A DNA stretch of 64,000 nucleotides from Pandoraea faecigallinarum (GTDB lineage Bacteria > Pseudomonadota > Gammaproteobacteria > Burkholderiales > Burkholderiaceae). The notes below the pieces were generated by a model. That model did not search any database. It had not been told where the DNA came from and saw only the letters and a program-made list of their open reading frames with translations. The DNA is taken from assembly GCF_001029105.3 (NCBI RefSeq), contig NZ_CP011807.3, positions 3,162,001 through 3,226,000 on the forward strand, given 5' to 3'. Made by a program: the position numbers and the translations under genes. This document shows positions 26,368-36,140 of the stretch, in pieces; positions within the stretch are counted from its first letter, which is position 1; each line of letters begins with the position of its first letter.

Positions 26368-27039
26368 ATGAACGCCAAGCTTTTCCCGCATCTGATCCGC
26401 TTCCACCCACGACTGCTCATCGCCGTTGTGATCGGCGTGCTCGCGGGGTGGTTCGTGCAGGTCTTCGTGAACGGCGAGTTCACCCTCGTCACCCGCGTAT
26501 TGATCGGCTGGAACGCAGGCGCGTGGTCGTATCTCGCGATGATCTGGCTCATGATGGTCACGGCGCCCAAGCGAAGCATCGAGCGCTTCGCCGAGCAGGA
26601 GGACCAGAGCGCCGTCATCGTGCTGTCGGTCGTCAGTCTGTCGGCCATTTCGAGCGTGGCCGCCATCGTTCATATTCTGGCGAGCGCAAAGGCCGGTGGA
26701 TCGACACACGCGCCGGAACATGTGCTGTTCGCCGCTGCGACGCTCATCGCCGGCTGGCTTCTCGTGCCGACGATCTACACGCTCCACTACGCCCGGCTCT
26801 ACTTCACCGATACCGAATCGCCCTACGCGCTGGCATGGCCGGACCGCGACTGCGATCCGGATTACTGGGACTTCCTGTACTTCTCCTTTACCATCGCCGT
26901 CGCTTCGCAAACCGCGGACATCGCACTGAAGTCGCGCCGCATGCGGCGCACGGCGCTCGCACAGGCCATTCTCTCGTTCTTCTTCAACCTGGCCGTGCTC
27001 GGCCTGTCGATCAATATCGGCGCCGGATTGCTCAGTTGA
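26368..27039 (+). CDS. DUF1345 family membrane protein
   Basis: A 223-residue inner-membrane protein with about five hydrophobic segments. LIGWNAGAWSYLAMIWLMM, the acidic WPDRDCDPDYWDFLYFSFTI and IALKSRRMRRTALAQAILSFFFN are typical of DUF1345. The function is unknown; the DFLYFSFTIAVASQTAD part resembles pore-like regions of ion channels, which is only a likeness. The ATG has only a weak GGAA site. It stands alone between the CPBP gene and the bd oxidase. Confidence 0.8.
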   Translation: MNAKLFPHLIRFHPRLLIAVVIGVLAGWFVQVFVNGEFTLVTRVLIGWNAGAWSYLAMIWLMMVTAPKRSIERFAEQEDQSAVIVLSVVSLSAISSVAAIVHILASAKAGGSTHAPEHVLFAAATLIAGWLLVPTIYTLHYARLYFTDTESPYALAWPDRDCDPDYWDFLYFSFTIAVASQTADIALKSRRMRRTALAQAILSFFFNLAVLGLSINIGAGLLS

Positions 27040-27167
27040 GGCCGGCGGTCTCCCTGCGCGTGGACACCGCGACACGACGTCGCACGGCCTGCGGACATAA
27101 ATCCATTTAGAAACATACAATTACCGCATGACCACCCGGTGCCTGAGGCCGCGTCAATGCGCCACAT

Positions 27168-27182
27168 GTGACGACTTGTCAC
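27168..27182. promoter_or_regulatory. Dyad GTGAC-N5-GTCAC upstream of the bd oxidase genes
   Basis: A perfect inverted repeat with five-base arms, about 105 bases before the cioA start. It resembles half-sites of Crp/Fnr-type regulators, but the spacing is one base off the usual N6 count. The 247-base gap from 27040 must hold the cioAB promoter; no better oxygen-regulator box was found. Confidence 0.3.
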
Positions 27183-27286
27183 GCGTGCTGCGTCGCAACA
27201 ATGTCTAATATGCATGCAAAAGAATGGTGAAATCCCTTGATTATCACCATACAAGACAGGGTTAAATTGCATACATAGAGTGCATC

Positions 27287-28648
27287 ATGACTGCCGTTCC
27301 GGAAGCTCTCGACCTCGCGCGCCTGCAATTCGCGTTCACGGTCTCGTTTCATATCGTTTTCCCCGCCGTCTCCATCGGTCTGGCGAGTTTCATCGCCGTG
27401 CTCGAAGCGCTCTGGCTCAAGACACGCCAGCAACACTATCTCGACCTGTGCCGCTTCTGGTCGAAGGCCTTCGCGGTGTGCTTCGGCATGGGTGTGGTCT
27501 CCGGCGTGGTGATGGCCTATCAGTTCGGCACGAACTGGTCGGGCTTCTCCAGCTTCGCCGGCGCGGTCACAGGGCCACTGCTAACTTACGAGGTCATGAC
27601 GGCCTTCTTTCTGGAGGCGGGTTTCCTCGGCATCATGCTGTTCGGCTGGAACCGCGTGAGTCCCCGGGCGCACTTCGCCGCAACGCTGTGCGTGGCCATC
27701 GGCACACTGATTTCGACGTTCTGGATTCTCGCGTCCAATAGCTGGATGCAAACGCCGCAGGGCTACGAGATCGTCGACGGGCGCGTGGTCGTGCAGTCCT
27801 GGCGGGATGTGATCTTCAATCCCTCCTTCCCGTATCGGCTCGCCCACATGAGTATCGCGGCCTTCGTGGTTGCCGCCCTCGTCGTCGCGGGCACCGGGGC
27901 CTGGCATCTGCTGCGTGGCCGTCGCGACCCGGCAGTCAGAACGATGTTCTCGATGGCGATGTGGCTGCTGCTGATCTTCGCGCCGCTTCAGGCATTCGTG
28001 GGCGACCTGCACGGACTGAATACCCGCGAACATCAACCGGCGAAGCTCGCCGCCATGGAAGGACTGTGGGAGACGAAGACCGGCGGCACGCCGCTCAATC
28101 TGTTCGGCTGGCCCGACATGGACGCCGAGACCACGCGCTACGCAATCGAGGTGCCGCATCTGGGCAGCCTGATCCTCACGCACAGCTGGGACGGTGAAGT
28201 GCGCGGCCTGAAGGAATTCCCCAAGGACGAGCGCCCCAACGTGCCGCTGGTGTTCTGGAGTTTTCGCATCATGGTCGGCCTCGGTCTGGCGATGATCGGT
28301 GTGGCGCTCGCGGCTCTGTGGCTGCGCCGCCGGGGCACGCTGTTCACCTCGCGCAAGTTCGCGCGCATCGTACTGGCCCTCTCGCCGACCGGTTTCATCG
28401 CGCTGCTTGCCGGCTGGGTGACCACCGAAGCAGGGCGGCAGCCGTGGGTGGTGTACGGCGTAATGCGCACCGCCAACGCGATGTCGCCTGTCAGCGCGCA
28501 GCAGGTGCAGGTCTCGCTGCTGGTGCTCGTGCTCGCGTACTTTCTCGTGTTCGGAACCGGCGTCTATTACCTGCTGAAGATGCTTCGCGGCGGACCGGGG
28601 CTGCCGGAGGTGCCTAACCCATCAAAGAGAGAGTTCTCATGGATCTGA
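27287..28648 (+). CDS. cioA: Cytochrome bd-type quinol oxidase subunit I, cyanide-insensitive type
   Basis: A 453-residue membrane subunit that oxidises quinol and reduces oxygen at hemes b558/b595/d. Family marks are FHIVFPAVSIGLASFIA with a heme-ligand histidine, GVVSGVVMAYQFGTNW, and GWVTTEAGRQPWVVYG. The length and short quinol loop fit the CIO (CioA) group rather than E. coli CydA, which is near 520 residues. It overlaps cioB by ten bases. The enzyme supports respiration under low oxygen or when heme-copper oxidases are inhibited. Confidence 0.93.
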   Translation: MTAVPEALDLARLQFAFTVSFHIVFPAVSIGLASFIAVLEALWLKTRQQHYLDLCRFWSKAFAVCFGMGVVSGVVMAYQFGTNWSGFSSFAGAVTGPLLTYEVMTAFFLEAGFLGIMLFGWNRVSPRAHFAATLCVAIGTLISTFWILASNSWMQTPQGYEIVDGRVVVQSWRDVIFNPSFPYRLAHMSIAAFVVAALVVAGTGAWHLLRGRRDPAVRTMFSMAMWLLLIFAPLQAFVGDLHGLNTREHQPAKLAAMEGLWETKTGGTPLNLFGWPDMDAETTRYAIEVPHLGSLILTHSWDGEVRGLKEFPKDERPNVPLVFWSFRIMVGLGLAMIGVALAALWLRRRGTLFTSRKFARIVLALSPTGFIALLAGWVTTEAGRQPWVVYGVMRTANAMSPVSAQQVQVSLLVLVLAYFLVFGTGVYYLLKMLRGGPGLPEVPNPSKREFSWI

Positions 28649-29637
28649 CCTTAGCCTGGGCCGCCATCATCGCGCTCGGCCTGTTTCTCTACGTGGTGCT
28701 CGACGGCTTCGACCTCGGCATCGGCATTCTCTTTCCGTTCTTCCCGCACGCGCATGAACGCGACACGATGATGAACTCCGTCGCGCCGGTCTGGGACGGC
28801 AACGAGACGTGGCTCGTGCTCGGTGGCGCGGGCCTGCTCGCCGCCTTCCCGATGGTCTATTCGGTGCTGCTGTCCGCGCTGTACCTGCCGCTCGTGCTCA
28901 TGCTCGTGTGTCTGATCTTCCGCGGCGTGGCGTTCGAGATTCGCGGCAAGTCGCGCCGCACGCGCCAATGGTGGGATCTCGCCTTCATCGGCGGATCGGC
29001 CGGTGCAACGTTCTTTCAGGGCGTGGCGCTCGGCGCTTATCTCTCCGGCATTCCGGTCGAGAACGGACAGTTCGCCGGCGACGCGTTCGCCTGGATCACG
29101 GCGTTCAATCTCTTCACGGGGCTGGGCCTGCTGGTGACGTACGCACTGCTCGGTGCCTGCTGGCTGATCGGCAAGACCGAAGGCGATCTGCAACGCCGTT
29201 TGCGCGTGCTCGCGTGGCCGCTCACGATGGCGCTCGTCGCCACAATGGGTGTCGTGTCGCTGTGGACGCCGCTGCGATTGCCGCTCGTGGCCGAGCGCTG
29301 GTTCGACGACGCCTGGTTCTGGCGCTGTCTGCCGGTGCCGTTCGCCGTGGCCGGCGCGACGTTCGCAATGCGCCGCGTATTGCAGCGCGCGCACGACGCC
29401 ACGCCCTTCTGGCTCGCCATCGGCCTCGTGTTTCTGGGCTACAGCGGCCTGCTCGTCAGCGCATATCCGTATGCGATTCTGCCGGGCATCACGCTGTGGG
29501 ACGCGGCGGCTCCGCACTCCAGTCTGTCGTTCACGATGTGGGGCGCGGCCTTCATCATTCCCGTGATTCTCGCCTACACGATGCTGGCTTACTGGGTCTT
29601 TCGCGGCAAGGTGACGCACGATGCGCACTATCACTGA
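28639..29637 (+). CDS. cioB: Cytochrome bd-type quinol oxidase subunit II
   Basis: A 332-residue membrane subunit with about nine segments. It starts MDLTLAWAAIIALGLFLYVV, then LDGFDLGIGILFPFF and PVWDGNETWLVLGG, all strongly conserved in CydB/CioB. It lies partly inside the end of cioA and its own end overlaps a small DUF2474 gene, so the three are tightly coupled. It stabilises the heme-bearing subunit I. Confidence 0.93.
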   Translation: MDLTLAWAAIIALGLFLYVVLDGFDLGIGILFPFFPHAHERDTMMNSVAPVWDGNETWLVLGGAGLLAAFPMVYSVLLSALYLPLVLMLVCLIFRGVAFEIRGKSRRTRQWWDLAFIGGSAGATFFQGVALGAYLSGIPVENGQFAGDAFAWITAFNLFTGLGLLVTYALLGACWLIGKTEGDLQRRLRVLAWPLTMALVATMGVVSLWTPLRLPLVAERWFDDAWFWRCLPVPFAVAGATFAMRRVLQRAHDATPFWLAIGLVFLGYSGLLVSAYPYAILPGITLWDAAAPHSSLSFTMWGAAFIIPVILAYTMLAYWVFRGKVTHDAHYH

Positions 29638-29803
29638 TCCCGTACGCCCGGGCGTGCGCCGGCAACGCCCGTGCGCTTCGCGCGCGCCGTGGCGGCAAAC
29701 GTTGATACGCTGGGGATGGTTCGTCACGCTCTGGTGTGCCGGTGTGGCAGGTACGGCCCTGCTTGCACTACCATTCAAACTCATCATTGCCACTGCCAGA
29801 TAG
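29621..29803 (+). CDS. DUF2474 small membrane protein of the bd oxidase
   Basis: A 60-residue protein with one C-terminal membrane segment (WGWFVTLWCAGVAGTALLALPF). Its ATG lies inside the last codons of cioB, a 17-base overlap. DUF2474 genes are regularly found after cioB and are thought to be a small accessory subunit comparable to CydX. The basic, arginine-rich first 25 residues would be cytoplasmic. Role inferred from context. Confidence 0.8.
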   Translation: MRTITDPVRPGVRRQRPCASRAPWRQTLIRWGWFVTLWCAGVAGTALLALPFKLIIATAR

Positions 29804-29813
29804 GAGGCAGCTT

Positions 29814-30386
29814 ATGAATCGGCTTTCATATCCGGACGTGAAACGCATGGGAGGCGCAGCGGCCGTTGCCATGACGCTCTTCACCGGGTTGGCCGCTGTG
29901 GCGCATGCGCAAGGCATGAGCGTTTCGTCCAGCGCATTCGCCGACAACGCTCTGCTGCCGGCGATTCACGCCGGTGCGGGCGACTGCGGCGGGACCAACA
30001 CCAGCCCGCCCCTCGAATGGAAGAACCTGCCGCAGGCCACGCGCAGCGTCGTCATCAAGATGACCGATCCGGACGGCGCGAAGGGCGGCGGTGTCGTGCA
30101 CTGGATTGCCTACAACATCCCGGCATCGGTGCTTTCGCTGCCCGCAGGCGCGGGCGACAAGTCCGGCGATCAAATCACGGTCGGCAAGAACGTCAGCGGA
30201 GCGGCCGCCTACCGTGGCGCCTGCCCGCCGGTCGGCGACACGCCGCATCATTACGTCATCACGGTGACAGCCACCGACCTCGACCCGGGGCGCTTGCCAC
30301 CGGGACTCGACGCCGCAGGCCTCGCCGTCGCCCTCGCGGGACACACGCTGAACGGTTCGACGATCGTGGCGCGCTACGGCCGCTAG
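29814..30386 (+). CDS. YbhB/YbcL (PEBP) family protein, secreted
   Basis: A 190-residue phosphatidylethanolamine-binding-protein-like domain with a signal peptide ending near AVAHA. Conserved marks are TSPPLEWKNLP, KMTDPDGAKGGGVVHWIAYNIP and the ligand-site stretch YRGACPPVGDTPHHYVITV. GGAGG precedes the ATG. Bacterial members are called Raf-kinase-inhibitor-like, but their bacterial role is unclear. It starts ten bases after the DUF2474 gene, so it may be carried on the cio transcript. Confidence 0.87.
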   Translation: MNRLSYPDVKRMGGAAAVAMTLFTGLAAVAHAQGMSVSSSAFADNALLPAIHAGAGDCGGTNTSPPLEWKNLPQATRSVVIKMTDPDGAKGGGVVHWIAYNIPASVLSLPAGAGDKSGDQITVGKNVSGAAAYRGACPPVGDTPHHYVITVTATDLDPGRLPPGLDAAGLAVALAGHTLNGSTIVARYGR

Positions 30387-30430
30387 AGACGCCAGGGCCA
30401 CAGCCGCCACTACGGTCGTATGCCCTGCGA

Positions 30431-30997
30431 TCACTTGTCCCGTGCCAGCGCAAGGAACTCCGTGCGCAATGCGAGATTGGGCTGCAATTCGCCGAGCATC
30501 GCAGACGTCACCGTCTCTTCGCCCGCCGTGCGAATGCCACGGCTTTCCATGCACATGTGACGGCACGACACCACCACACCGACCGCCTTCGGTTGCAGGT
30601 GCGTCATCAGGGCTTCGGCGACCTGCGTCGTGAGGCGCTCCTGCACCTGCAAGCGTCGCGCGAAGCAATCGACCAGACGTGTGAGCTTCGACAGGCCGAC
30701 GATCTTGCCGTTGGGCAGATAGCCGATGGTTGCCTTGCCGAAGAATGGTGCGAGATGATGCTCGCAATGGCTGTAGACGGGAATGCCGCGCACCACAATC
30801 AGTTCGTTGTATTGTTCCGCGCCGTCCTCGAACACCTTGAGGACTTCGGCCGGATCCTGTTCGTAACCTGCCGTCCATTGACGCCACGCTTTTTGTACCC
30901 GCGCCGGCGTCTCGTGCAGGCCGGGGCGGTTCGGATCTTCGCCGATGTGTTTCAGGAATCGCTTCCAGTCGTTTTCGTCGAACGTGTCGTGAGACAT
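30431..30997 (-). CDS. folE: GTP cyclohydrolase I
   Basis: A 188-residue FolE that opens GTP to 7,8-dihydroneopterin triphosphate, the first step to folate. Zinc and active-site residues are in YSHCEHHLAPF and VVSCRHMCMESRG. ATG at 30997 is chosen since GGGAG lies about ten bases before it; a longer frame adds an unlikely cysteine-rich leader. In this lineage several folE-type genes can coexist; this one is separate from other folate genes. Confidence 0.93.
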   Translation of the reverse strand: MSHDTFDENDWKRFLKHIGEDPNRPGLHETPARVQKAWRQWTAGYEQDPAEVLKVFEDGAEQYNELIVVRGIPVYSHCEHHLAPFFGKATIGYLPNGKIVGLSKLTRLVDCFARRLQVQERLTTQVAEALMTHLQPKAVGVVVSCRHMCMESRGIRTAGEETVTSAMLGELQPNLALRTEFLALARDK

Positions 30998-31254
30998 ATC
31001 AATCAAGCTCCCTTGCATGGGTCCGCAGCGCTGCGCCGCTGGTACTCGCGCATCCCCGCACCGCCGGACATGTGCGCACAATAGCAGAGACTCTCACTGA
31101 CCGCATGACGCCGCCCGGCGTGAGCAACGGCAACGCTCGTGTTCGGACACCACACGCCGTCGCATGCGCACTCTTGCCGTTACCGGCGGCGCACACGCAC
31201 GCGATGCTCATGCCGACGCACGCGCGCCGGGCGCCTCACGTCGCGCGTCACGCG

Positions 31255-32205
31255 TCACGCGCGCGAGCCGGCTTCGTTCGCCAGGCACTTCATCAACGTG
31301 TTCACCGCCGCGCGCTTGAGCGCCGATTGACGCACCAGCACGCCAAGCTCACGTGTGAGCGGCGCGCCTGCCAGCGGCAGCAGCTGGACATCGATGGCGC
31401 TGCGCGCTCTTGAGACTTTGGGTGCTTTGGGTGCTTTGGGTGCTTGGGACGATGACGCCTTCGCGTCCACCGGCAAGCCAATGAGCGTGGCCGGCACGAT
31501 GGACCACCCGAGCCCCGCGCGCACCATGCGCAGGATGACTTCCGGTTCGTCCAGTTCCACGCCCTCGCGTACCCAAATCCGGTGCCGACGCAGATACCGT
31601 TCGACGAGATCGCCGCCGTACGAACGCCGGTTGTAACGCACGAACGGCAGCGCCGCCGCCCAGTCGGGCACCTCGCCGCGCGTGCCCTTCGGGGCGATTG
31701 CGACGTAAGGTTCGTGCATGAGGGGGAGCCATTTCATGTCGGCAGGCACCCCGATACGCGGACGAATCATGACGGCCAGATCGAGTTCCCTGGCGTCGAG
31801 TTGCGCGAGCAACTGCACCGACATGCCCGGCACGATGTTCAGATGCGGCATCGCCCCGAGCGCGGTCCATCGCCGTATGGCCCCCGGCAGCAAGCCCAGC
31901 TGAACGGTCAGGATCGCGCCGACGTGAATGGGGGCGAGCGCCGCCTGCTGACCGGACGCGCCGGCTTCGCCACGCATCGCGTGATAGTCCGCGATGACAC
32001 CCTGCGCCTGGGCGAGCAGACGGCGTCCGTCGTCGGACAAGGACACGGCGCGTCCCGTACGTTCGAACAACTGAACGCCCAGGTCGTCTTCCAGGCGCTG
32101 GATCTGCGCACTCACGGCTGACTGTGTGAGGCCCAGACGCGCACCCGCCGCGGAGAACGAGGCGGTTTCGGCAGCCGTGACGAAGGTTTTCAGGTAGCGG
32201 ATCAT
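31255..32205 (-). CDS. LysR-family regulator
   Basis: A 316-residue LysR-type regulator. The winged helix is MIRYLKTFVTAAETASFSAA, then LTQSAVSAQIQRLEDDLG; the effector domain includes LNIVPGMSVQLLAQLDARELDLAVMIRPR. Near residue 255 a short APK repeat, from three copies of a nine-base unit, lies in a loop. It has no ribosome site and one dyad ends five bases before the ATG, so self-repression is likely. Divergent from the VOC/FAH gene pair, its probable target. Confidence 0.88.
   Translation of the reverse strand: MIRYLKTFVTAAETASFSAAGARLGLTQSAVSAQIQRLEDDLGVQLFERTGRAVSLSDDGRRLLAQAQGVIADYHAMRGEAGASGQQAALAPIHVGAILTVQLGLLPGAIRRWTALGAMPHLNIVPGMSVQLLAQLDARELDLAVMIRPRIGVPADMKWLPLMHEPYVAIAPKGTRGEVPDWAAALPFVRYNRRSYGGDLVERYLRRHRIWVREGVELDEPEVILRMVRAGLGWSIVPATLIGLPVDAKASSSQAPKAPKAPKVSRARSAIDVQLLPLAGAPLTRELGVLVRQSALKRAAVNTLMKCLANEAGSRA
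31416..31442. repeat. Three tandem copies of CTTTGGGTG inside the LysR gene
   Basis: Nine-base units at 31416, 31425 and 31434, followed by a decayed fourth copy. On the coding strand they give a PKA/APK tripeptide repeat. The frame is kept by any copy-number change, so the loop length may vary between strains. Confidence 0.8.
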
Positions 32206-32209
32206 TTAT

Positions 32210-32243
32210 CGAAAATTTCGTTGCTGAGGTCTCGAATTATTCG
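32210..32243. promoter_or_regulatory. Two CGAA-N3-TTCG dyads in the LysR/VOC divergent region
   Basis: CGAAAATTTCG at 32210-32220 and CGAATTATTCG at 32233-32243 are two palindromes of the same design, with centres 23 bases apart, about two helical turns. They lie in the 137-base divergent gap and the first nearly touches the LysR start. They look like tandem operator half-sites for the adjacent regulator. Confidence 0.45.
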
Positions 32244-32342
32244 TTTCTTATTACTTTTATCGATGGATAGAATTTACACCGAATCCACGCCTTCACCGGC
32301 ACACGGAACATCGATCGACCTCACCGGACACCGCAGACTGCC

Positions 32343-32791
32343 ATGACCACACCGCTTTTCCATCTCGCCTTTCCCGTTCACGATCTCGCCGCGGCGCGCC
32401 AGTTCTACGGCGGCGTGATGGGCTGCGCCGAAGGCCGCAGTTCGGACCACTGGATCGACTTCGATTTCTTCGGTCACCAACTGGTTGCCCATCTGTCGCC
32501 GGACGAGGCGGGCAAGCGCATTACGAACCCAGTCGACGGCGACGACGTTCCGGTCCCGCATTTCGGCGTTATCCTTGACATGCCCGCGTGGCATGCACTG
32601 GCCGACCGGCTGCGCGCTGCGGGCACCCGTTTCGTGATCGAGCCGCATATCCGTTTCGCCGGTCAGGTGGGCGAGCAGGCGACACTGTTCTTCTACGATC
32701 CGTCGGGCAACGCACTGGAGTTCAAGGCGTTTGCCGACATGTCGCAGGTCTTCGCGAAATCATTTGTCTCACATCAGCCAAGAGTTTCCTC

Positions 32792-32795
<4 letters not shown>
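32343..32795 (+). CDS. VOC-family (glyoxalase/dioxygenase-like) protein
   Basis: A 150-residue protein with one vicinal-oxygen-chelate fold. [22 protein letters not shown] supplies the first metal-site histidine, [18 protein letters not shown] the central strand, and [16 protein letters not shown] the C-terminal glutamate. It may be an isomerase, lyase or ring-cleavage-type enzyme. The stop overlaps the start of the FAH-family gene (ATGA), so both belong to one pathway for a small aromatic or keto acid. Confidence 0.87.
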
Positions 32796-33496
<701 letters not shown>

Positions 33497-34467
33497 CGGC
33501 AGCGCCCGACGGCCGATGCCTGATCGAGGGCGACGTCTTCGGAACGTCGCCTTGGTCGCCTTGGTTGTCTTCGTCGCCTTCGTTGTTTTCGTTATCTTCG
33601 TTGTCTTCGTCGCCTTCGCTGTGCGACGACCCTTTCAGCCGACAGCAAGGATATCCACAGCAACTGTTGATAACCCTTTGCATAAGTCCCCATCCCTGCG
33701 GGGCAATCGCCCGCCGGTATTGACTGTCGAGTGCGTTGCCTAAATTGCCGTCATTCCGGCCGCCATGCACGCGGCAGGTGCCCGGCCCAACGACCAATCG
33801 TCGTCTCGCCCCATCTCGTCACCTCGTCCCTCCAATCGCCGCATCGCCCCATCGCTGCATCGCCCCGGCGCGGCTTGGTAACGGTTGCGGCACGCCCGCA
33901 CCCGCCGCTTTCATTCCTGAAACGTTTTTCGCTGCGAGGCGCAGGCGCCCCCGTTTCAACGGGTGAACTTCGTTTTCGATTCAATGGGTTGCAAGCGTTG
34001 GCACGCTTCTCGCATCAGGAAAGAGGCAAGCCGTCCGCCCCCGGAGAAGTCTCTTCGCCAGGCCGACTGCCTCGGGAATCAAGCCATGCACGCCACATGG
34101 CCCCGGCACGCCCGATGCCTATCCCCTTGCCGGGAGCGCTTCGGAGAGCGGACGGATTTGCACCAGCGAGCGCGCATGAAGTGGGCAAGCGATGCGCTTC
34201 GAAAGACAGGAATCGTTCGGGGAGAGGATCATGCAAATGCGCCGCACCGGGCCTTGCGCCCTAAGTCCCTGCGTCAGGTCGCTCGCACCGGCGAGTCCGG
34301 CCAAGTCGGCCCGTCGACATCCGCGCGAGCGGTGCGCCAGTTGGCGGCACCGTCGGCACGATGCCATCGGCGAGCGCCGCCATGTCGCGCCCGGGCGGGC
34401 ATTGCGCTGAAGTCCGCGCCCGTCTGGCGAGCTCAACGCTGGATAACCGAGCGCCCGGACACACCGC
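33497..34467. other. 971-base region without a recognised gene
   Basis: No frame here has a ribosome site plus a protein-like composition. The stretch 33540-33625 is a degenerate repeat of TTCGTT/TTCGCC-type hexamers and could only encode low-complexity peptides on either strand. ATATCCACA and TGTTGATAA near 33650-33675 are two inverted DnaA-box-like sequences with one mismatch each. At 33999-34014 TGGCACG-CTTC-TCGCA on the plus strand matches sigma-54 spacing but has one mismatch and no gene after it. Confidence 0.5.
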
Positions 34468-35970
34468 TCAACTGTCCTGTGCCCACGCTTTCGCGGCACG
34501 TACCGCGCGCTGCCAGCCGTTCACCGCACGACCGACGTCGCTCTCCGGGAGCTTGCGCGAAAAGCGCCGCTGCAACTGCCACTGGCGTTGCAACGTATCG
34601 ATATCCGGCCAATACCCAACTGCCAGTCCCGCGAGATACGCCGCACCCGCAGCGGTCGTCTCGATCACATTGGGACGCACGACGTCGGCGCCCAGCAAGT
34701 CGGCCTGCCATTGCATCAGCAGATCGTTGGCCGCGGCGCCACCGTCCACGCGCAACTCCGAGACACGCAGACCGGCGTCGGCCTCCATGGCGCGTAACAC
34801 GTCGAGCGTCTGGAAGGCGATGCTGTCGAGGGCCGCGCGCGCCACGTGCGCGGCGGTTGTGCCCCGCGTCGCTCCGAACAGCGTGCCGCGGGCGTGCGGC
34901 TGCCAATGCGGCGCCCCCAGTCCGGCGAACGCGGGCACGAGCACAACGCCATCGGCGTCCGGCACGCTCGTGGCGAGGGCTTCGACGTCGCGCGAATGGC
35001 GAATGATGCCCAACCCGTCGCGCAGCCATTGCACCACCGCACCACCGATGAAAATACTGCCTTCGAGTGCGTAATCGACTCGATTGCCGATTTTCCATGC
35101 GACCGTCGTCAGCAGGTTGTGGCTCGACGCCTGCGGCTTGTGGCCGGTGTTCATCACCATGAAGCAGCCGGTCCCGTACGTGTTCTTGACCATGCCCGGC
35201 GCGAGGCACATCTGCCCGAAGAGCGCCGCCTGCTGATCGCCCGCGATGCCTGCGATCGGCACTGGCGCCGAGAACAGCGGTGTCGCCGTGTATCCGTAAA
35301 CCTCGCTCGATGAGCGCACCTGCGGCAACATGCTGCGCGGCACGTCGAGCAGCGCGAGCAGTTCGTCGTCCCATTCGAGCGAATGGATGTTGAAGAGCAT
35401 GGTGCGCGATGCGTTCGACACGTCCGTTACGTGCAACTTGCCGCCCGTGAGATGCCACACGAGCCAGCTGTCGACGGTGCCGAACGCGAGATGCCCCGCT
35501 TCGGCCGCTTCGCGTGCACCGTCGACATGATCGAGAATCCAGCGGATCTTGCTGCCCGAAAAATACGAGTCGATGCGAAGCCCCGTGCGCGTGGCGACCA
35601 GCGCCTCGTTACCTTGCGCGCGAAGCTGCTCGCAAAATTCCGCCGTGCGGCGATCCTGCCAGACGATGGCGTTGTAGACCGGCTCGCCAGTGCGGCGATC
35701 CCAGACGATGGTCGTCTCTCGCTGATTCGTGATGCCGATGGCCGCGATGTCGATACCGCCAGCGCCGGCGTGCGTCAGCGCTTCGGCGGCCACGCCGGCC
35801 TGCGTTGCCCATATTTCGCGGGGATCGTGCTCGACCCAGCCGGGATGCGGGTAGATCTGACGGAACTCCTTCTGCGCAGTCGATACCACATGGCCGCCCC
35901 GGTCGAACAGCAGGGCTCGCGAGCTGGTCGTGCCCTGATCGAATGCGAGGATGTACGCGCCTCCTGACAT
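34468..35970 (-). CDS. glpK: Glycerol kinase
   Basis: A 500-residue FGGY-family kinase that phosphorylates glycerol to sn-glycerol 3-phosphate in the cytoplasm. Family marks are [15 protein letters not shown] at the start, [12 protein letters not shown], the ATP-site [14 protein letters not shown] and the C-terminal [21 protein letters not shown] precedes the ATG. It follows glpD on the same strand after 170 bases that hold a tandem repeat; the regulator glpR lies further upstream. Confidence 0.95.
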   Translation of the reverse strand: MSGGAYILAFDQGTTSSRALLFDRGGHVVSTAQKEFRQIYPHPGWVEHDPREIWATQAGVAAEALTHAGAGGIDIAAIGITNQRETTIVWDRRTGEPVYNAIVWQDRRTAEFCEQLRAQGNEALVATRTGLRIDSYFSGSKIRWILDHVDGAREAAEAGHLAFGTVDSWLVWHLTGGKLHVTDVSNASRTMLFNIHSLEWDDELLALLDVPRSMLPQVRSSSEVYGYTATPLFSAPVPIAGIAGDQQAALFGQMCLAPGMVKNTYGTGCFMVMNTGHKPQASSHNLLTTVAWKIGNRVDYALEGSIFIGGAVVQWLRDGLGIIRHSRDVEALATSVPDADGVVLVPAFAGLGAPHWQPHARGTLFGATRGTTAAHVARAALDSIAFQTLDVLRAMEADAGLRVSELRVDGGAAANDLLMQWQADLLGADVVRPNVIETTAAGAAYLAGLAVGYWPDIDTLQRQWQLQRRFSRKLPESDVGRAVNGWQRAVRAAKAWAQDS

Positions 35971-36029
35971 TGCCTTCGTCTCCTTGGGGCGTTATGCCCT
36001 TTATCCCCTTTATGCCCTTATGTCCTCAT

Positions 36030-36085
36030 GGCCTTATGGCCTTACGGCCTTACGGCCTTACGGCCTTACGGCCTTACGGCCTTAC
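36030..36085. repeat. Eight-base tandem repeat (GGCCTTAC) between glpD and glpK
   Basis: Six perfect copies of GGCCTTAC (36038-36085) plus one variant GGCCTTAT (36030-36037), with looser relatives further toward glpK. In the glpD-glpK transcript the unit reads GUAAGGCC, so any two neighbouring GGCC blocks can pair around a GUAA loop, which is a GNRA tetraloop. The array begins about 60 bases before the glpK start. Confidence 0.9.
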
Positions 36086-36140
36086 GGCCCTTTGAACCGA
36101 TGGCCTGACGTGTCGATGCCGCCTCGACGAGCCACGCGCC

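Noticed and set aside
27210..27260. FNR box before cioA (TTGATTATCA)
   Set aside because: Only one half-site fits; the second half does not match TTGAT-N4-ATCAA.
33650..33675. Two inverted DnaA-box-like sequences as a replication origin
   Set aside because: Each has a mismatch, there is no cluster of boxes, no AT-rich unwinding region and no dnaA/dnaN or parAB gene nearby.
33999..34014. Rightward sigma-54 promoter
   Set aside because: One consensus base differs and no plus-strand gene or recognised RNA follows; kept only as an observation in the gap entry.
36030..36085. CRISPR-like array
   Set aside because: The repeats are eight bases with no spacers, so this is a simple tandem repeat.
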